Shown here piece by piece: positions 17,077 through 25,590 of a DNA stretch of 64,000 nt. Under the pieces are notes generated by a model. That model was not told the origin of the DNA and searched no databases. It saw only the letters and a program-made list of their open reading frames with translations. The stretch is from Eubacteriales bacterium. GTDB lineage: Bacteria > Bacillota > Clostridia > Lachnospirales > Lachnospiraceae. The stretch is taken from NCBI GenBank assembly GCA_030524545.1, contig JAUNGM010000003.1, positions 163,094-227,093 of the forward strand, written 5' to 3'. How positions within the stretch are numbered: position 1 is the stretch's first letter; every line of letters starts with the position of its first letter. The position numbers and the translations under genes are program-made.

Positions 17077-17634
17077 ATGCCGAACATGACAAAATACGCA
17101 CTGGAAGCATCTCTGAAAAAGCTTTTGCTGCAAAAACCATTGGATAAGATCACGATCAATGACCTGACAACGGACTGCGGCATCAGCCGTATGGCATTTT
17201 ATTATCATTTTAAGGATATTTATGACCTGACGGAATGGGTATGTATGGAGGATGCCTCAAGGGCATTGCAGGGAAAGAAGACATACGATAGCTGGCAGGA
17301 AGGCCTTCTTCAGATCTTTGAGGCGGTTCTGGAAAATAAGCCGTTCATTATGAATGTCTATCATTCTGTCAGCAGGGAGCAGATTGAGAATTATCTGTTT
17401 CGGCTTACCTATGATCTGATCATGGGAGTTGTGGAAGAGAAATCTGAAGAAACGGAAATCTCCGATGATGAAAAGAAATTCATTGCAGATTTTTACAAAT
17501 ACAGTTTTGTGGGAATTATGCTGGACTGGATCAAACAGGGAATGAAAGAAAACTACCGGGAGCTTACCGAAAAAATGTGTACCACATTGAAAGGAAATAT
17601 TGCAAATTCCATCCGGAATTTTGCAGATCGGTAA
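17077..17634 (+). CDS. TetR-family regulator
   Basis: A 185-residue regulator. The N-terminal helix-turn-helix is ITINDLTTDCGISRMAFYYHF, shorter in front than most TetR proteins and like the DhaS-type subgroup. The all-helical C-terminal domain would bind a ligand. It stands directly upstream of the oleate hydratase gene with a large palindrome between, so control of the hydratase by fatty acids is a fair inference. Confidence 0.85.
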   Translation: MPNMTKYALEASLKKLLLQKPLDKITINDLTTDCGISRMAFYYHFKDIYDLTEWVCMEDASRALQGKKTYDSWQEGLLQIFEAVLENKPFIMNVYHSVSREQIENYLFRLTYDLIMGVVEEKSEETEISDDEKKFIADFYKYSFVGIMLDWIKQGMKENYRELTEKMCTTLKGNIANSIRNFADR

Positions 17635-17663
17635 TGGTTTTTTATGAATAGTTTTTTTTATCA

Positions 17664-17705
17664 AAAATGGGCGGATGATAAGTTTTTTATCATTGCGCCC
17701 ATTTT
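17664..17705. promoter_or_regulatory. Long palindrome between tetR and oleate hydratase genes
   Basis: An inverted repeat of nearly 18 bp per arm: AAAATGGGCG at 17664-17673 with CGCCCATTTT at 17695-17704, and inside it GATGATAA with TTATCATT. It ends five bases before a -35 box. It may terminate the tetR transcript or be the TetR operator; its short T-tail argues against a strong terminator. Confidence 0.6.
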
Positions 17706-17710
17706 GTAAA

Positions 17711-17739
17711 TTGAAGCAAAAAGAAAACCGCGCTAAGAT
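17711..17739 (+). promoter_or_regulatory. Promoter of the oleate hydratase gene
   Basis: TTGAAG at 17711-17716 and TAAGAT at 17734-17739, spacer 17 bases, about 90 bases before the start. Confidence 0.55.
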
Positions 17740-17830
17740 AGGCACATAAAAACAACAACATGATTTCAAAAAGGTGAAATAAGAAATACTATATTTAGAT
17801 ATTTCGATTATCAGAAAGGCGGTTATCTTT

Positions 17831-19801
17831 ATGGCAAAAAAAGGTATGAAATTAGGTATGACATCAGCTCTGATCGCAGGTGCCGGAGCAGCAGCCCTTA
17901 TGGCAAAAAAATCAAAAGAAAATGAAAAACAGGCTCAGGAAAAAGCCAAAGCGGAAAAAAATGAATATCGAAATACGGAACGAGGCAAACATGCAAAGAA
18001 CAGTAAAGGCATCTATTACACCAACGGAAACTACGAAGCATTTGCCAGACCGGAAAAGCCGGAAGGCGTAGATGAAAAAAATGCCTATATCGTAGGAAGC
18101 GGCCTGGCTTCCCTGGCAGCAGCCTGCTTCCTGGTACGTGACGGACAGATGCCGGGTTCCCATATCCATATTCTTGAAGCAATGGACATTGCAGGCGGTG
18201 CCTGTGACGGTATCTTTGATCCGACACGCGGATATGTGATGCGCGGCGGAAGAGAAATGGAAAACCATTTTGAATGCCTGTGGGATCTTTTCCGCAGCAT
18301 TCCGTCCATTGAAACGCCGGGGGTTTCCGTTCTGGATGAGTATTACTGGCTCAATAAGCATGACCCTAATTATTCTTTATGCCGTGCCACAGTCAACAGA
18401 GGCCAGGATGCCCATACGGACGGCAAATTCAATCTGAGCCAGAAGGGCTGCATGGAGATTATGAAGCTTTTCATGACAAAGGATGAAGATCTGTATGACA
18501 AAACGATTGAAGATGTTTTTGACGAGGAAGTATTTAACTCTACCTTCTGGCTGTACTGGAGAACCATGTTCGCGTTTGAAAACTGGCACAGCGCTCTGGA
18601 AATGAAGCTGTACTTCCAGCGGTTTATCCATCATATAGCAGGACTTCCGGATTTCAGCGCCCTGAAATTTACCAAGTATAATCAGTATGAGTCCCTGATC
18701 CTGCCGATGCAGAAATATCTGGAGGCAGCAGGTGTTGATTTCCAGTTTAACACGGAAGTGACGAATGTTATTTTTGAATTTAAGAACGATAAAAAGATTG
18801 CCACAGCTATCGAATGCAAGGTCAAAGGCGTAGAAAAAGGCATTCTCCTTACGGAAAATGACCTGGTATTTGTCACAAACGGAAGCTGTACGGAGGGAAC
18901 CATCTACGGTGATCAGAACCACGCACCCAACGGAGATGCGGAAGTTCGCACAAGCGGATGCTGGAGTCTCTGGAAAAATATTGCGAAACAGGATCCGTCC
19001 TTCGGCCACCCGGAGAAATTCTGCTCCGATATTTCCAGGACCAACTGGGAATCTGCTACGGTAACCACGTTGGATGACAAGATCATCCCCTATATCACCA
19101 ATATCTGTAAGCGTGATCCAAAGAGCGGCAAAGTGGTGACAGGCGGTATTGTAAGCTGTCAGGATTCCAAGTGGCTTCTGAGCTGGACCATCAACCGGCA
19201 GGGGCAGTTTAAGGAGCAGGATCCGGATAAAGTCTGCGTATGGGTATATGGCTTATTTACCGATGTTCCCGGCGACTATGTAAAGAAGCCGATGAAGGAC
19301 TGTACAGGAAAAGAGATCACGGAAGAATGGCTGTACCATCTGGGCGTTCCGGCCGATCAGATTCCGGAACTGGCGGAACACAGTGCAGTGTGCGTTCCGA
19401 CGATGATGCCGTATATCACAGCATTCTTTATGCCGAGAACCAAAGGCGACCGCCCGGATGTCATTCCGGACGGATGTGTAAACTTTGCTTTCCTGGGACA
19501 GTTTGCCGAAACCCCGAGGGATACCGTATTTACAACGGAATATTCCGTTAGAACTGCAATGGAAGCAGTATACGGGCTTCTTGGCGTAGACAGAGGTGTA
19601 CCGGAAGTTTGGGGAAGCGTTTATGATATCCGCGAGCTTCTTGACAGCAGCGTGAAGCTGATGGATGGAAAATCCCCGCTGGAGATTGAGCTGCCCGGAC
19701 CGCTGAATGCACTGAAAAAACCTGTGATCCATGTGATCAAAGGAACGGTTGTGGAGAAATTATTAAGAGATCACGATGTTCTGAAAGATTATATGCTGTA
19801 A
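17831..19801 (+). CDS. ohyA: Oleate hydratase (MCRA family)
   Basis: FAD-dependent enzyme that adds water to cis-9 double bonds, e.g. oleate to 10-hydroxystearate, detoxifying unsaturated fatty acids. The 656-residue protein has the dinucleotide fold AYIVGSGLASLAAACFLV at about residues 86-103 with GGACDG, and the MRGGREMENHFECLWDLF motif typical of the family. It carries an N-terminal extension of about 75 residues with a short hydrophobic stretch (LGMTSALIAGAGAAALMA) and a Lys/Glu-rich part, perhaps for membrane contact. ATG 17831 follows AAAGGCGG. The TetR gene upstream is its likely regulator. Confidence 0.95.
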   Translation: MAKKGMKLGMTSALIAGAGAAALMAKKSKENEKQAQEKAKAEKNEYRNTERGKHAKNSKGIYYTNGNYEAFARPEKPEGVDEKNAYIVGSGLASLAAACFLVRDGQMPGSHIHILEAMDIAGGACDGIFDPTRGYVMRGGREMENHFECLWDLFRSIPSIETPGVSVLDEYYWLNKHDPNYSLCRATVNRGQDAHTDGKFNLSQKGCMEIMKLFMTKDEDLYDKTIEDVFDEEVFNSTFWLYWRTMFAFENWHSALEMKLYFQRFIHHIAGLPDFSALKFTKYNQYESLILPMQKYLEAAGVDFQFNTEVTNVIFEFKNDKKIATAIECKVKGVEKGILLTENDLVFVTNGSCTEGTIYGDQNHAPNGDAEVRTSGCWSLWKNIAKQDPSFGHPEKFCSDISRTNWESATVTTLDDKIIPYITNICKRDPKSGKVVTGGIVSCQDSKWLLSWTINRQGQFKEQDPDKVCVWVYGLFTDVPGDYVKKPMKDCTGKEITEEWLYHLGVPADQIPELAEHSAVCVPTMMPYITAFFMPRTKGDRPDVIPDGCVNFAFLGQFAETPRDTVFTTEYSVRTAMEAVYGLLGVDRGVPEVWGSVYDIRELLDSSVKLMDGKSPLEIELPGPLNALKKPVIHVIKGTVVEKLLRDHDVLKDYML

Positions 19802-19849
19802 ATAATAGGATTTCACTGATCTGCGGTAAGCGATATGCTGAAATTTATG

Positions 19850-19902
19850 GAGCTGGTGCAAAAGCAGCGTAGTAAGCTGTTTTTCACCAGCTCTGTTTTT
19901 TT
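19850..19902 (+). terminator. Terminator after oleate hydratase
   Basis: GAGCTGGTG at 19850-19858 pairs with CACCAGCTC at 19885-19893, followed by TGTTTTTTT. A smaller inner hairpin sits in the loop. Between here and 20064 I see no gene. Confidence 0.85.
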
Positions 19903-20064
19903 GATGCGCTATCAGAAATAAATAGAAAAATGTATAGCTGTGTGATAAAATAAAAAAGCAGACGGGAATTTATGATGCGGATAAGAAGGAAATTTTTGCA
20001 AAAGATAAAGGAAAGGCTGCACTGGTAAATTAGTATATGGTTCATTTAGAGGAGGATTGTTGTA

Positions 20065-20541
20065 ATGTTCAGAGAGATGCGGAGATGCAGGCAGCAGATG
20101 ACATCAGAGGAGTGTATTGACCTGCTGGAAAAAGGAAAGCGCGGTGTGCTGGCTGTTCTCGGAGATGAGGATTACCCTTATACGGTTCCTATGGACTATT
20201 TTTATGATAAAGCTGCCGGACAGCTCTATTTTCACAGTGCGAAGAAGGGGCATAAGCTGGATGCGGTTCAAAAACACGACAAAGTGAGCTTTTGTGTGCT
20301 GGATGAGGGATACCGGGAAAACGGCGATTGGGCATATCATTTTCACAGTGTCGTTGTATTTGGCCGCCTTCATATTGCGGATACACCGGAAGAAAATGAA
20401 GCAATTCTGAGAAAGCTGGGACTCAAATACTTTCCGGATGCGGAGTACGTGGAAAAGGAACTGCGCAAAAACGGGAAGAATGCACAGTGCCTGATTCTTT
20501 CGGCAGAGCATATTTCAGGAAAAGCGGTGTATGAGAAATAG
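20065..20541 (+). CDS. FMN-binding split-barrel protein (NimA-like)
   Basis: A 158-residue member of the pyridoxamine-phosphate-oxidase-like split-barrel family. It has the opening MTSEECIDLLEKGKRGVLAV, then PYTVPMDYFY and YFHSAKKGHKLDA, the pattern of Nim-type nitroreductase-related proteins. FMN or haem binding is likely; the natural substrate is unknown. GAGGAGG lies before ATG 20065. Confidence 0.85.
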   Translation: MFREMRRCRQQMTSEECIDLLEKGKRGVLAVLGDEDYPYTVPMDYFYDKAAGQLYFHSAKKGHKLDAVQKHDKVSFCVLDEGYRENGDWAYHFHSVVVFGRLHIADTPEENEAILRKLGLKYFPDAEYVEKELRKNGKNAQCLILSAEHISGKAVYEK

Positions 20542-20577
20542 CTCTATAAGAGCAGGAATATCAGGAAAGACAGGGAT

Positions 20578-21546
20578 ATGAAAAATAAAAAAATAAAAAT
20601 ATCAGGCATTGCCGCTGCAGCGGGCAGTATCTTTATGGGATTTGGCTGGCCCTTTTTTGAAATGATGGTTCACTGTAAAAAGAAAAAGAATCTGACCAAA
20701 AAGAAATGGTTTGGATTGGCCCATATCAGGATGAATCATCCAAGACATAAATTTGAAAAAGAATATGAAGACGGAAAGGCATGGTGCAGGGAGCAGGAGA
20801 TGCAGGACTGGTACATCAGAAGTATGGATGGCCTGCTGCTGCACGCATACTATCTGCCAGCAGAGAATGCGGAGAGGTTTGTTCTGCTAAGCCATGGATA
20901 TAAGGGCAGCGGATTCGGGGATTTTGCATATACAGCCAGGTTTCTCCATGAGCATCACTGCAGCCTTCTGTTCATTGATCAGAGATGCTGCGGAGAGAGC
21001 GAAGGAGAATACATTACCTTTGGCGCGAAGGAGCAGTATGATGTTCAGAGATGGGCGTATCATATTGCGGAAAAAAATAAGGATAAGCTTCCCATATATC
21101 TTTATGGAGAATCCATGGGAGCAGCAGCGGTTCTGATGGCATCCGGGCATTCTCTGCCGCAGGAGGTGAGAGGACTCATTGCAGACTGCGGGTTCCGGTC
21201 CATGAAAGGGCAGCTTCAGGATATTGCTGCCAACTGGTTCCGCCTGAACTGGGTGGAGCTGCTGCTGTTTCGGGTTGATCTGTTCTGCAGGATCTGCGCC
21301 GGATTCCGCATGAAAGATGCGGACACGACGATAGCCATGAAAACAAATAAAAGGCCGGTTTTGTTTTTCCATGGGATGAAGGATACTTATGTGGATCCCA
21401 GGAATTCGAGATATAACTATTCTGTGTGCAGGGCACCCAAAGAGCTTGTCATGATACCGGAGGCAAGGCATCTTTGCAGTGCATATGAAGATCCGGAACT
21501 GTACAGGGAAAAACTCTTAGGTTTCTTTAAAAAATATGATGAATAA
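20578..21546 (+). CDS. Alpha/beta hydrolase
   Basis: A 322-residue serine hydrolase. An N-terminal hydrophobic stretch (residues 9-30) may anchor it in the membrane. The fold shows the oxyanion region LLSHGYKGSG, nucleophile elbow YGESMGAAA, acid in HGMKDTYVD and the final His in EARHLCS. Members of this group act as esterases or acyl-peptide-like hydrolases; substrate unknown. It follows the split-barrel gene by 36 bases and ends in a terminator. Confidence 0.85.
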   Translation: MKNKKIKISGIAAAAGSIFMGFGWPFFEMMVHCKKKKNLTKKKWFGLAHIRMNHPRHKFEKEYEDGKAWCREQEMQDWYIRSMDGLLLHAYYLPAENAERFVLLSHGYKGSGFGDFAYTARFLHEHHCSLLFIDQRCCGESEGEYITFGAKEQYDVQRWAYHIAEKNKDKLPIYLYGESMGAAAVLMASGHSLPQEVRGLIADCGFRSMKGQLQDIAANWFRLNWVELLLFRVDLFCRICAGFRMKDADTTIAMKTNKRPVLFFHGMKDTYVDPRNSRYNYSVCRAPKELVMIPEARHLCSAYEDPELYREKLLGFFKKYDE

Positions 21547-21560
21547 GAAAAAATGATCTG

Positions 21561-21590
21561 ACGTCAGCTAAAAAAGGCTGGCGTTTTTTC
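21561..21590 (+). terminator. Intrinsic terminator
   Basis: ACGTCAGC at 21561-21568 pairs with GCTGGCGT at 21577-21584 (one G-U), then a run of T. Confidence 0.8.
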
Positions 21591-21630
21591 TTTTCCACAA
21601 TTTGTTATGTCCCGGTCAATTTCAGGTAAA

Positions 21631-21652
21631 CTGTCTGTTAAGTCTTTGACAG
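21631..21652. promoter_or_regulatory. -35 box with overlapping dyad before the condensation-domain operon
   Basis: A consensus TTGACA lies at 21646-21651 but no good -10 follows at normal spacing. CTGTC (21631-21635) and GACAG (21648-21652) form a dyad over it. A TetR-type operator for the regulator encoded at the end of this cluster is possible; this is weak. Confidence 0.3.
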
Positions 21653-21714
21653 GGTAGAAATCAAAAGGAAAATGTGTTAACGTCACAGGGAAGGAAGGAA
21701 ACAGGAGGTTATCT

Positions 21715-23100
21715 ATGAAAGAATATTATCCTTTAACAGCAGCACAGAAAATGCATTACAACTGGATCCGCAGATACAACACACAGCAGGTGTCAGGAGT
21801 CAGTGTTGTGGCATCTCTGAAATCCGCCCTTGATTTTGGCCTTTTGAAAAAATGTATTCAGTTAGAATTTGAGCGATATGGATGTATGAGGATCCGTTTT
21901 ACAAAACCTGACGAAAAAGGAGAAGTAAAGCAGTACATAGTAGAAAAAGATACCAGAGATATTCCGCTTACCGATCTGTCCGGTATGAGCCTTGCCGAAG
22001 CTGATAATCTGATGCAGCAATGGGCTTATGAGACCTTTGACGGTGATGACATCCCGATGTGTGATGTGACCATGGTAAAGCTTCCGGAGGGATATAACGG
22101 ATTTTTTATCCACATGGATCACAGGTTGATTGATTCCTGCGGTCTTGTGGTCATGATCAATGACCTGATGCAGCTTTATACGCATTATCGATTCCAATCT
22201 GCTTACCCGGAGGATCTGGCTGATTTTGAGACAGTTCTGGTCAAGGATCTGAAAAAAGCAAACAATGAGAAACGCTTTGCGAAAGACAAGAAGTTTTGGG
22301 ACGACCAGCTTGATGCTCTGGGAGAGCCGCTTTATTCCGATATCCAGGGGCCTTCCGTTCTGGAAGAGGCGAGAAAGCTCCATGGCAATGCAGACTTAAG
22401 AGCCGCAGATATTGAGATGAAGAACTTATTTGTAGAAGTGAAGGATTATGAGCTGGAGCCTGAACCGACGAAAAATCTGATGGATTTTTGTATGAATCAC
22501 CAGCTTTCCATGACAAATCTTCTGCTGCTGGGAATCCGGACATACCTGTCAAAGGTAAACCAGGGACAGGAAGACATTACGATCCAGAACTTTATTTCCA
22601 GACGGTCTACCCATGACGAGTGGACATCCGGCGGCAGCAGGACGATCATGTTCCCCTGCAGGACCGTGATTTCTCCGGAAACAGATTTTATGTCTGCAGC
22701 TTATGAGATCCAGAATGTGCAGAACCGGATTTATATGCACAGCAATTATGACCCCGCATTGATTGAGGAAGAAATGAGAAGACGCTACCATACACCGGAA
22801 CATACAACGTATGAAAGCTGCTATCTTACCTATCAGCCAATGCCGGTGAAGATGGATAATCCGCACCTGACCCATATTCCGCAGCATGCAAAATGGTTTG
22901 CCAATGGTGCGGCTACCAAGAAAATGTATTTAACCGTATCCCATACTCCGAACGGAGGGATGAATTTCTCCTTCCACTACCAGACGGCGCATTTACAGGA
23001 ACATGATATGGAACTTTTATATTACTATATGATGCGTATTCTTTTTAAAGGAATCGCAGAGCCGGATATGAGTATCGGGGAAATTATGGAACTGGTGTAA
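21715..23100 (+). CDS. Stand-alone condensation-domain protein
   Basis: A 461-residue protein of the NRPS condensation-domain superfamily with no other domain. It begins with YYPLTAAQKMHY, the usual C-domain opening. The active-site motif is DHRLIDSCG at residues 135-143: the second His (His136) and Asp (Asp140) of HHxxxDG are kept, while the first His is Asp. Such proteins join an acyl or aminoacyl thioester to an amine or alcohol. It is followed by a carrier protein and an acyl ligase gene, so it probably uses the acyl carrier as donor. The acceptor is not evident. AACAGGAGG precedes the start. Confidence 0.85.
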   Translation: MKEYYPLTAAQKMHYNWIRRYNTQQVSGVSVVASLKSALDFGLLKKCIQLEFERYGCMRIRFTKPDEKGEVKQYIVEKDTRDIPLTDLSGMSLAEADNLMQQWAYETFDGDDIPMCDVTMVKLPEGYNGFFIHMDHRLIDSCGLVVMINDLMQLYTHYRFQSAYPEDLADFETVLVKDLKKANNEKRFAKDKKFWDDQLDALGEPLYSDIQGPSVLEEARKLHGNADLRAADIEMKNLFVEVKDYELEPEPTKNLMDFCMNHQLSMTNLLLLGIRTYLSKVNQGQEDITIQNFISRRSTHDEWTSGGSRTIMFPCRTVISPETDFMSAAYEIQNVQNRIYMHSNYDPALIEEEMRRRYHTPEHTTYESCYLTYQPMPVKMDNPHLTHIPQHAKWFANGAATKKMYLTVSHTPNGGMNFSFHYQTAHLQEHDMELLYYYMMRILFKGIAEPDMSIGEIMELV

Positions 23101-23192
23101 AAGAGAATACGTTATGTTTCCGAGAAGGAACACATGGAGACAGAAAATCAGACAATAGTCAAAATAGTGAAAGATTTATGGAGGAAAAACAG

Positions 23193-23432
23193 ATGACACA
23201 GGAAATGCAGTTTAAAACAATCGTAGCACAGTATTGCAAAGTAAAGCCGGAAGATATGAAAGAGGATATGCGGTTCAGAGAAGACCTGGGATTTACATCT
23301 CTTGATTTTATGTCTTTTTTTGGAGAGTTAGAGGATACCTTTGATGTAGAGCTTGAACAGGAGGATGCGGTAAATATCCTTACCATTGCAGAGGCTCTTG
23401 ACTTACTGGAAAAACTGCAGCAGGAGGCGTAG
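23193..23432 (+). CDS. Stand-alone acyl/peptidyl carrier protein
   Basis: A 79-residue four-helix carrier protein. Ser36 in DLGFTSLDFM is the phosphopantetheine site. ATG 23193 is chosen because GGAGG at 23180-23184 lies before it; ATG 23178 would leave that site inside the gene. It needs a phosphopantetheinyl transferase from elsewhere. Its position between condensation and ligase genes marks it as the shared thioester carrier of the set rather than the fatty-acid synthase ACP. Confidence 0.9.
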   Translation: MTQEMQFKTIVAQYCKVKPEDMKEDMRFREDLGFTSLDFMSFFGELEDTFDVELEQEDAVNILTIAEALDLLEKLQQEA

Positions 23433-23439
23433 GAAAAAT

Positions 23440-25002
23440 ATGGAAGTGCTTATTCGTGATATTTTAGAGGAAAGCGAAAAGAGATATTCGGAAATTACGG
23501 CTGTAAAGTGGCTGAAAAAGAAGGAGATTCTTGAGAGAAGCTACCGTGAACTGATGGAAAATGTCAAATCTGTCAGAAAGGGACTGCGTGCAGAAGGTTT
23601 TGAAGGAAAACATATTGCCCTGATCGGAACCAGCTCCGTGGAGTGGATGGAGAGCTACCTGGGAATCATTACAGGAAATACGGTCGCTGTGCCGCTGGAC
23701 GCAGGACTTCCGGGAGAGGATCTGATTGACCTCATCAACCGTTCCGATGCTGAAGCGCTCTTTTTAAGCCCGAAGAACCAGGCGCTTTTGGATGGAATTT
23801 TGGAAGCCTGTCCAAAGCTTCGAAAAATCTGGATGCTTCAGGAGGAAGAACCGGAAACTTCAGAAGAAAGAGCAGCGTCTCTGGCAGACCTGAAAAATGC
23901 ATCGAAAAACTGTCCGGCGGATTCCGGCAGACCATCCCCGGATGATGTGGCAACCATTATTTTTACCTCAGGAACAACCGGAAAAAGCAAGGGTGTTATG
24001 CTGACCCAGAACAATCTTGCATCCAATGTGAAAGCGGTTGATTTTACATTAGAGCCAGGAAGTATCGTGCTCAGTGTACTTCCCATTCATCATGCGTTCT
24101 GTCTGGTGATGGACTGGCTGAAAGGATTTTCCCTGGGAGCGACACTGTGTATCAATGATTCACTCCTGCATATGGTGAGAAATATGAGTGTATTCAAGCC
24201 GGATATCATGCTGATGGTTCCTCTGATGATCGAAACCATTTATAAGAGACTTGCCGGCGCAGACCCTGCAATTCCGAAAAAAGCACTGGCAGCTCATGTA
24301 TTTGGAGGAAATCTGAAGATCATCTTTACAGGCGGAGCCCATCTGGATCCCTATTATATCGATAAATTTGCGGAATACGGAGTGGATGTCCTGGAGGGAT
24401 ACGGCATGTCAGAGTGTTCTCCGGTGATCAGTTCCAATACGCCGGAAGATCATAAGGCAGGTTCCATCGGAAGACCTCTTTCCAATGTGGAAATTGCGTT
24501 TGAAAACGGAGAGATTCTGGTCAGAGGCAGCAGCGTGATGAAAGGATATTACCATATGCCTGAGGAAACAGAAGAAACACTTCGCGGCGGATGGCTTCAT
24601 ACAGGCGACAAGGGATACCTGGATGAAGATGGATTCCTGTTTATCAACGGAAGGGTAAAGAATCTGATCATCCTTTCTAATGGAGAGAATATCTCACCTG
24701 AAGAAATTGAAAATAAACTGGCATTAGGCGCACTGGTAGGCGAAGTGATCGTTACAGGCGAGAATAACGGGCTTACTGCAAGAATTTATCCGGATCAGGA
24801 TGTGGTTCAGGCAAAGGGCCTGTCCGAAGAAGAAATCCGGACAGCACTGCAGGCGTTTCTGGATCAATATAATAAGTCCCAGCCTACGTACCGTCAGATT
24901 ACAGGGCTGGTAGTGCGGAAAAATCCGTTCATCAGAAATTCCACAAAGAAGATTAAACGGCAGGACGCTTTGATTGATGAAGCTGTGCTCCCTACAGCAT
25001 AA
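23440..25002 (+). CDS. Acyl-AMP ligase / acyl-CoA synthetase-like adenylating enzyme
   Basis: A 520-residue ANL-superfamily enzyme. Motifs: P-loop IIFTSGTTGKSKGVMLTQ, GYGMSECSPVIS, HTGDKGYLDEDG, GRVKNLIILSNGENISPEEIE and the C-terminal catalytic lysine in NSTKKIKRQD. It resembles long-chain acyl-CoA synthetases more than amino-acid A domains, so the likely job is loading a fatty or other carboxylic acid onto the adjacent carrier. ATG 23440 lies in the correct frame with AGGAGGCG upstream. Its end overlaps the convergent TetR gene by 11 bases. Confidence 0.9.
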   Translation: MEVLIRDILEESEKRYSEITAVKWLKKKEILERSYRELMENVKSVRKGLRAEGFEGKHIALIGTSSVEWMESYLGIITGNTVAVPLDAGLPGEDLIDLINRSDAEALFLSPKNQALLDGILEACPKLRKIWMLQEEEPETSEERAASLADLKNASKNCPADSGRPSPDDVATIIFTSGTTGKSKGVMLTQNNLASNVKAVDFTLEPGSIVLSVLPIHHAFCLVMDWLKGFSLGATLCINDSLLHMVRNMSVFKPDIMLMVPLMIETIYKRLAGADPAIPKKALAAHVFGGNLKIIFTGGAHLDPYYIDKFAEYGVDVLEGYGMSECSPVISSNTPEDHKAGSIGRPLSNVEIAFENGEILVRGSSVMKGYYHMPEETEETLRGGWLHTGDKGYLDEDGFLFINGRVKNLIILSNGENISPEEIENKLALGALVGEVIVTGENNGLTARIYPDQDVVQAKGLSEEEIRTALQAFLDQYNKSQPTYRQITGLVVRKNPFIRNSTKKIKRQDALIDEAVLPTA

Positions 25003-25570
25003 AAGGGAGCACACCGGCGATAAAGGCCTGCGTCAGAATGTCGGCAATGACTTCTGTGGGAACCTGGAAATTTTCCCGGGTCCATTTGTGCAGTACACCG
25101 ATGGTGCTGCCGATCGTAGAGGCGATCATATAGGAAAACTCCACTTTATTGGGATGGGAAGGTTCCGTATTGTGCGTAACCTTTGTTACATAGCGGTGGA
25201 GCATGGTGATTGTTTTCTCAAAAAATGCATCCCCTCTTGGATTGCTGAGAAGATTGGCTAAAAATGGATTCGTCCTGGTATAGTTACAGATCGCAAGAAA
25301 ATAGGATCTGCACATATCCCGGTCATTTTTTGGATGGAAGGTCTCCATGAGGGAGAAGATATCATGAATGGTCTTGTCCTCAATAGCAGTGATAAGGGCT
25401 GGAATGTTTTCGTAGTGATTGTAAAATGTACTGCGTACCACTCCGGCCTTTTTTATGACATCGGATACCGTTATTTTATCTAATTCTTTTTCTTTCAGGA
25501 GTAAAAAAAACGCATCATAGATGGCTTCATCGGCGATATGATATCTCTCATCCTGTATTTCATGATTCAT
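24992..25570 (-). CDS. TetR-family regulator beside the condensation cluster
   Basis: A 192-residue regulator with N-terminal helix-turn-helix ITVSDVIKKAGVVRSTFYNHY. The helical C-terminal part is a ligand-binding type seen in Clostridia. It converges on the acyl-ligase gene (11-base overlap) and lies 20 bases downstream of the AraC gene on the same strand, so it may be co-transcribed with araC. Control of the condensation cluster is an inference from position. AAGGAG precedes the start. Confidence 0.85.
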   Translation of the reverse strand: MNHEIQDERYHIADEAIYDAFFLLLKEKELDKITVSDVIKKAGVVRSTFYNHYENIPALITAIEDKTIHDIFSLMETFHPKNDRDMCRSYFLAICNYTRTNPFLANLLSNPRGDAFFEKTITMLHRYVTKVTHNTEPSHPNKVEFSYMIASTIGSTIGVLHKWTRENFQVPTEVIADILTQAFIAGVLPFML

Positions 25571-25590
25571 ATGGGTCTCCTTATTTTTTC

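Noticed and set aside
19940-20035. Coding-looking stretch ending in KDKGKAALVN before the split-barrel gene
   Set aside because: No start codon or ribosome binding site in that frame and no recognisable family; too short to call even as a relic.
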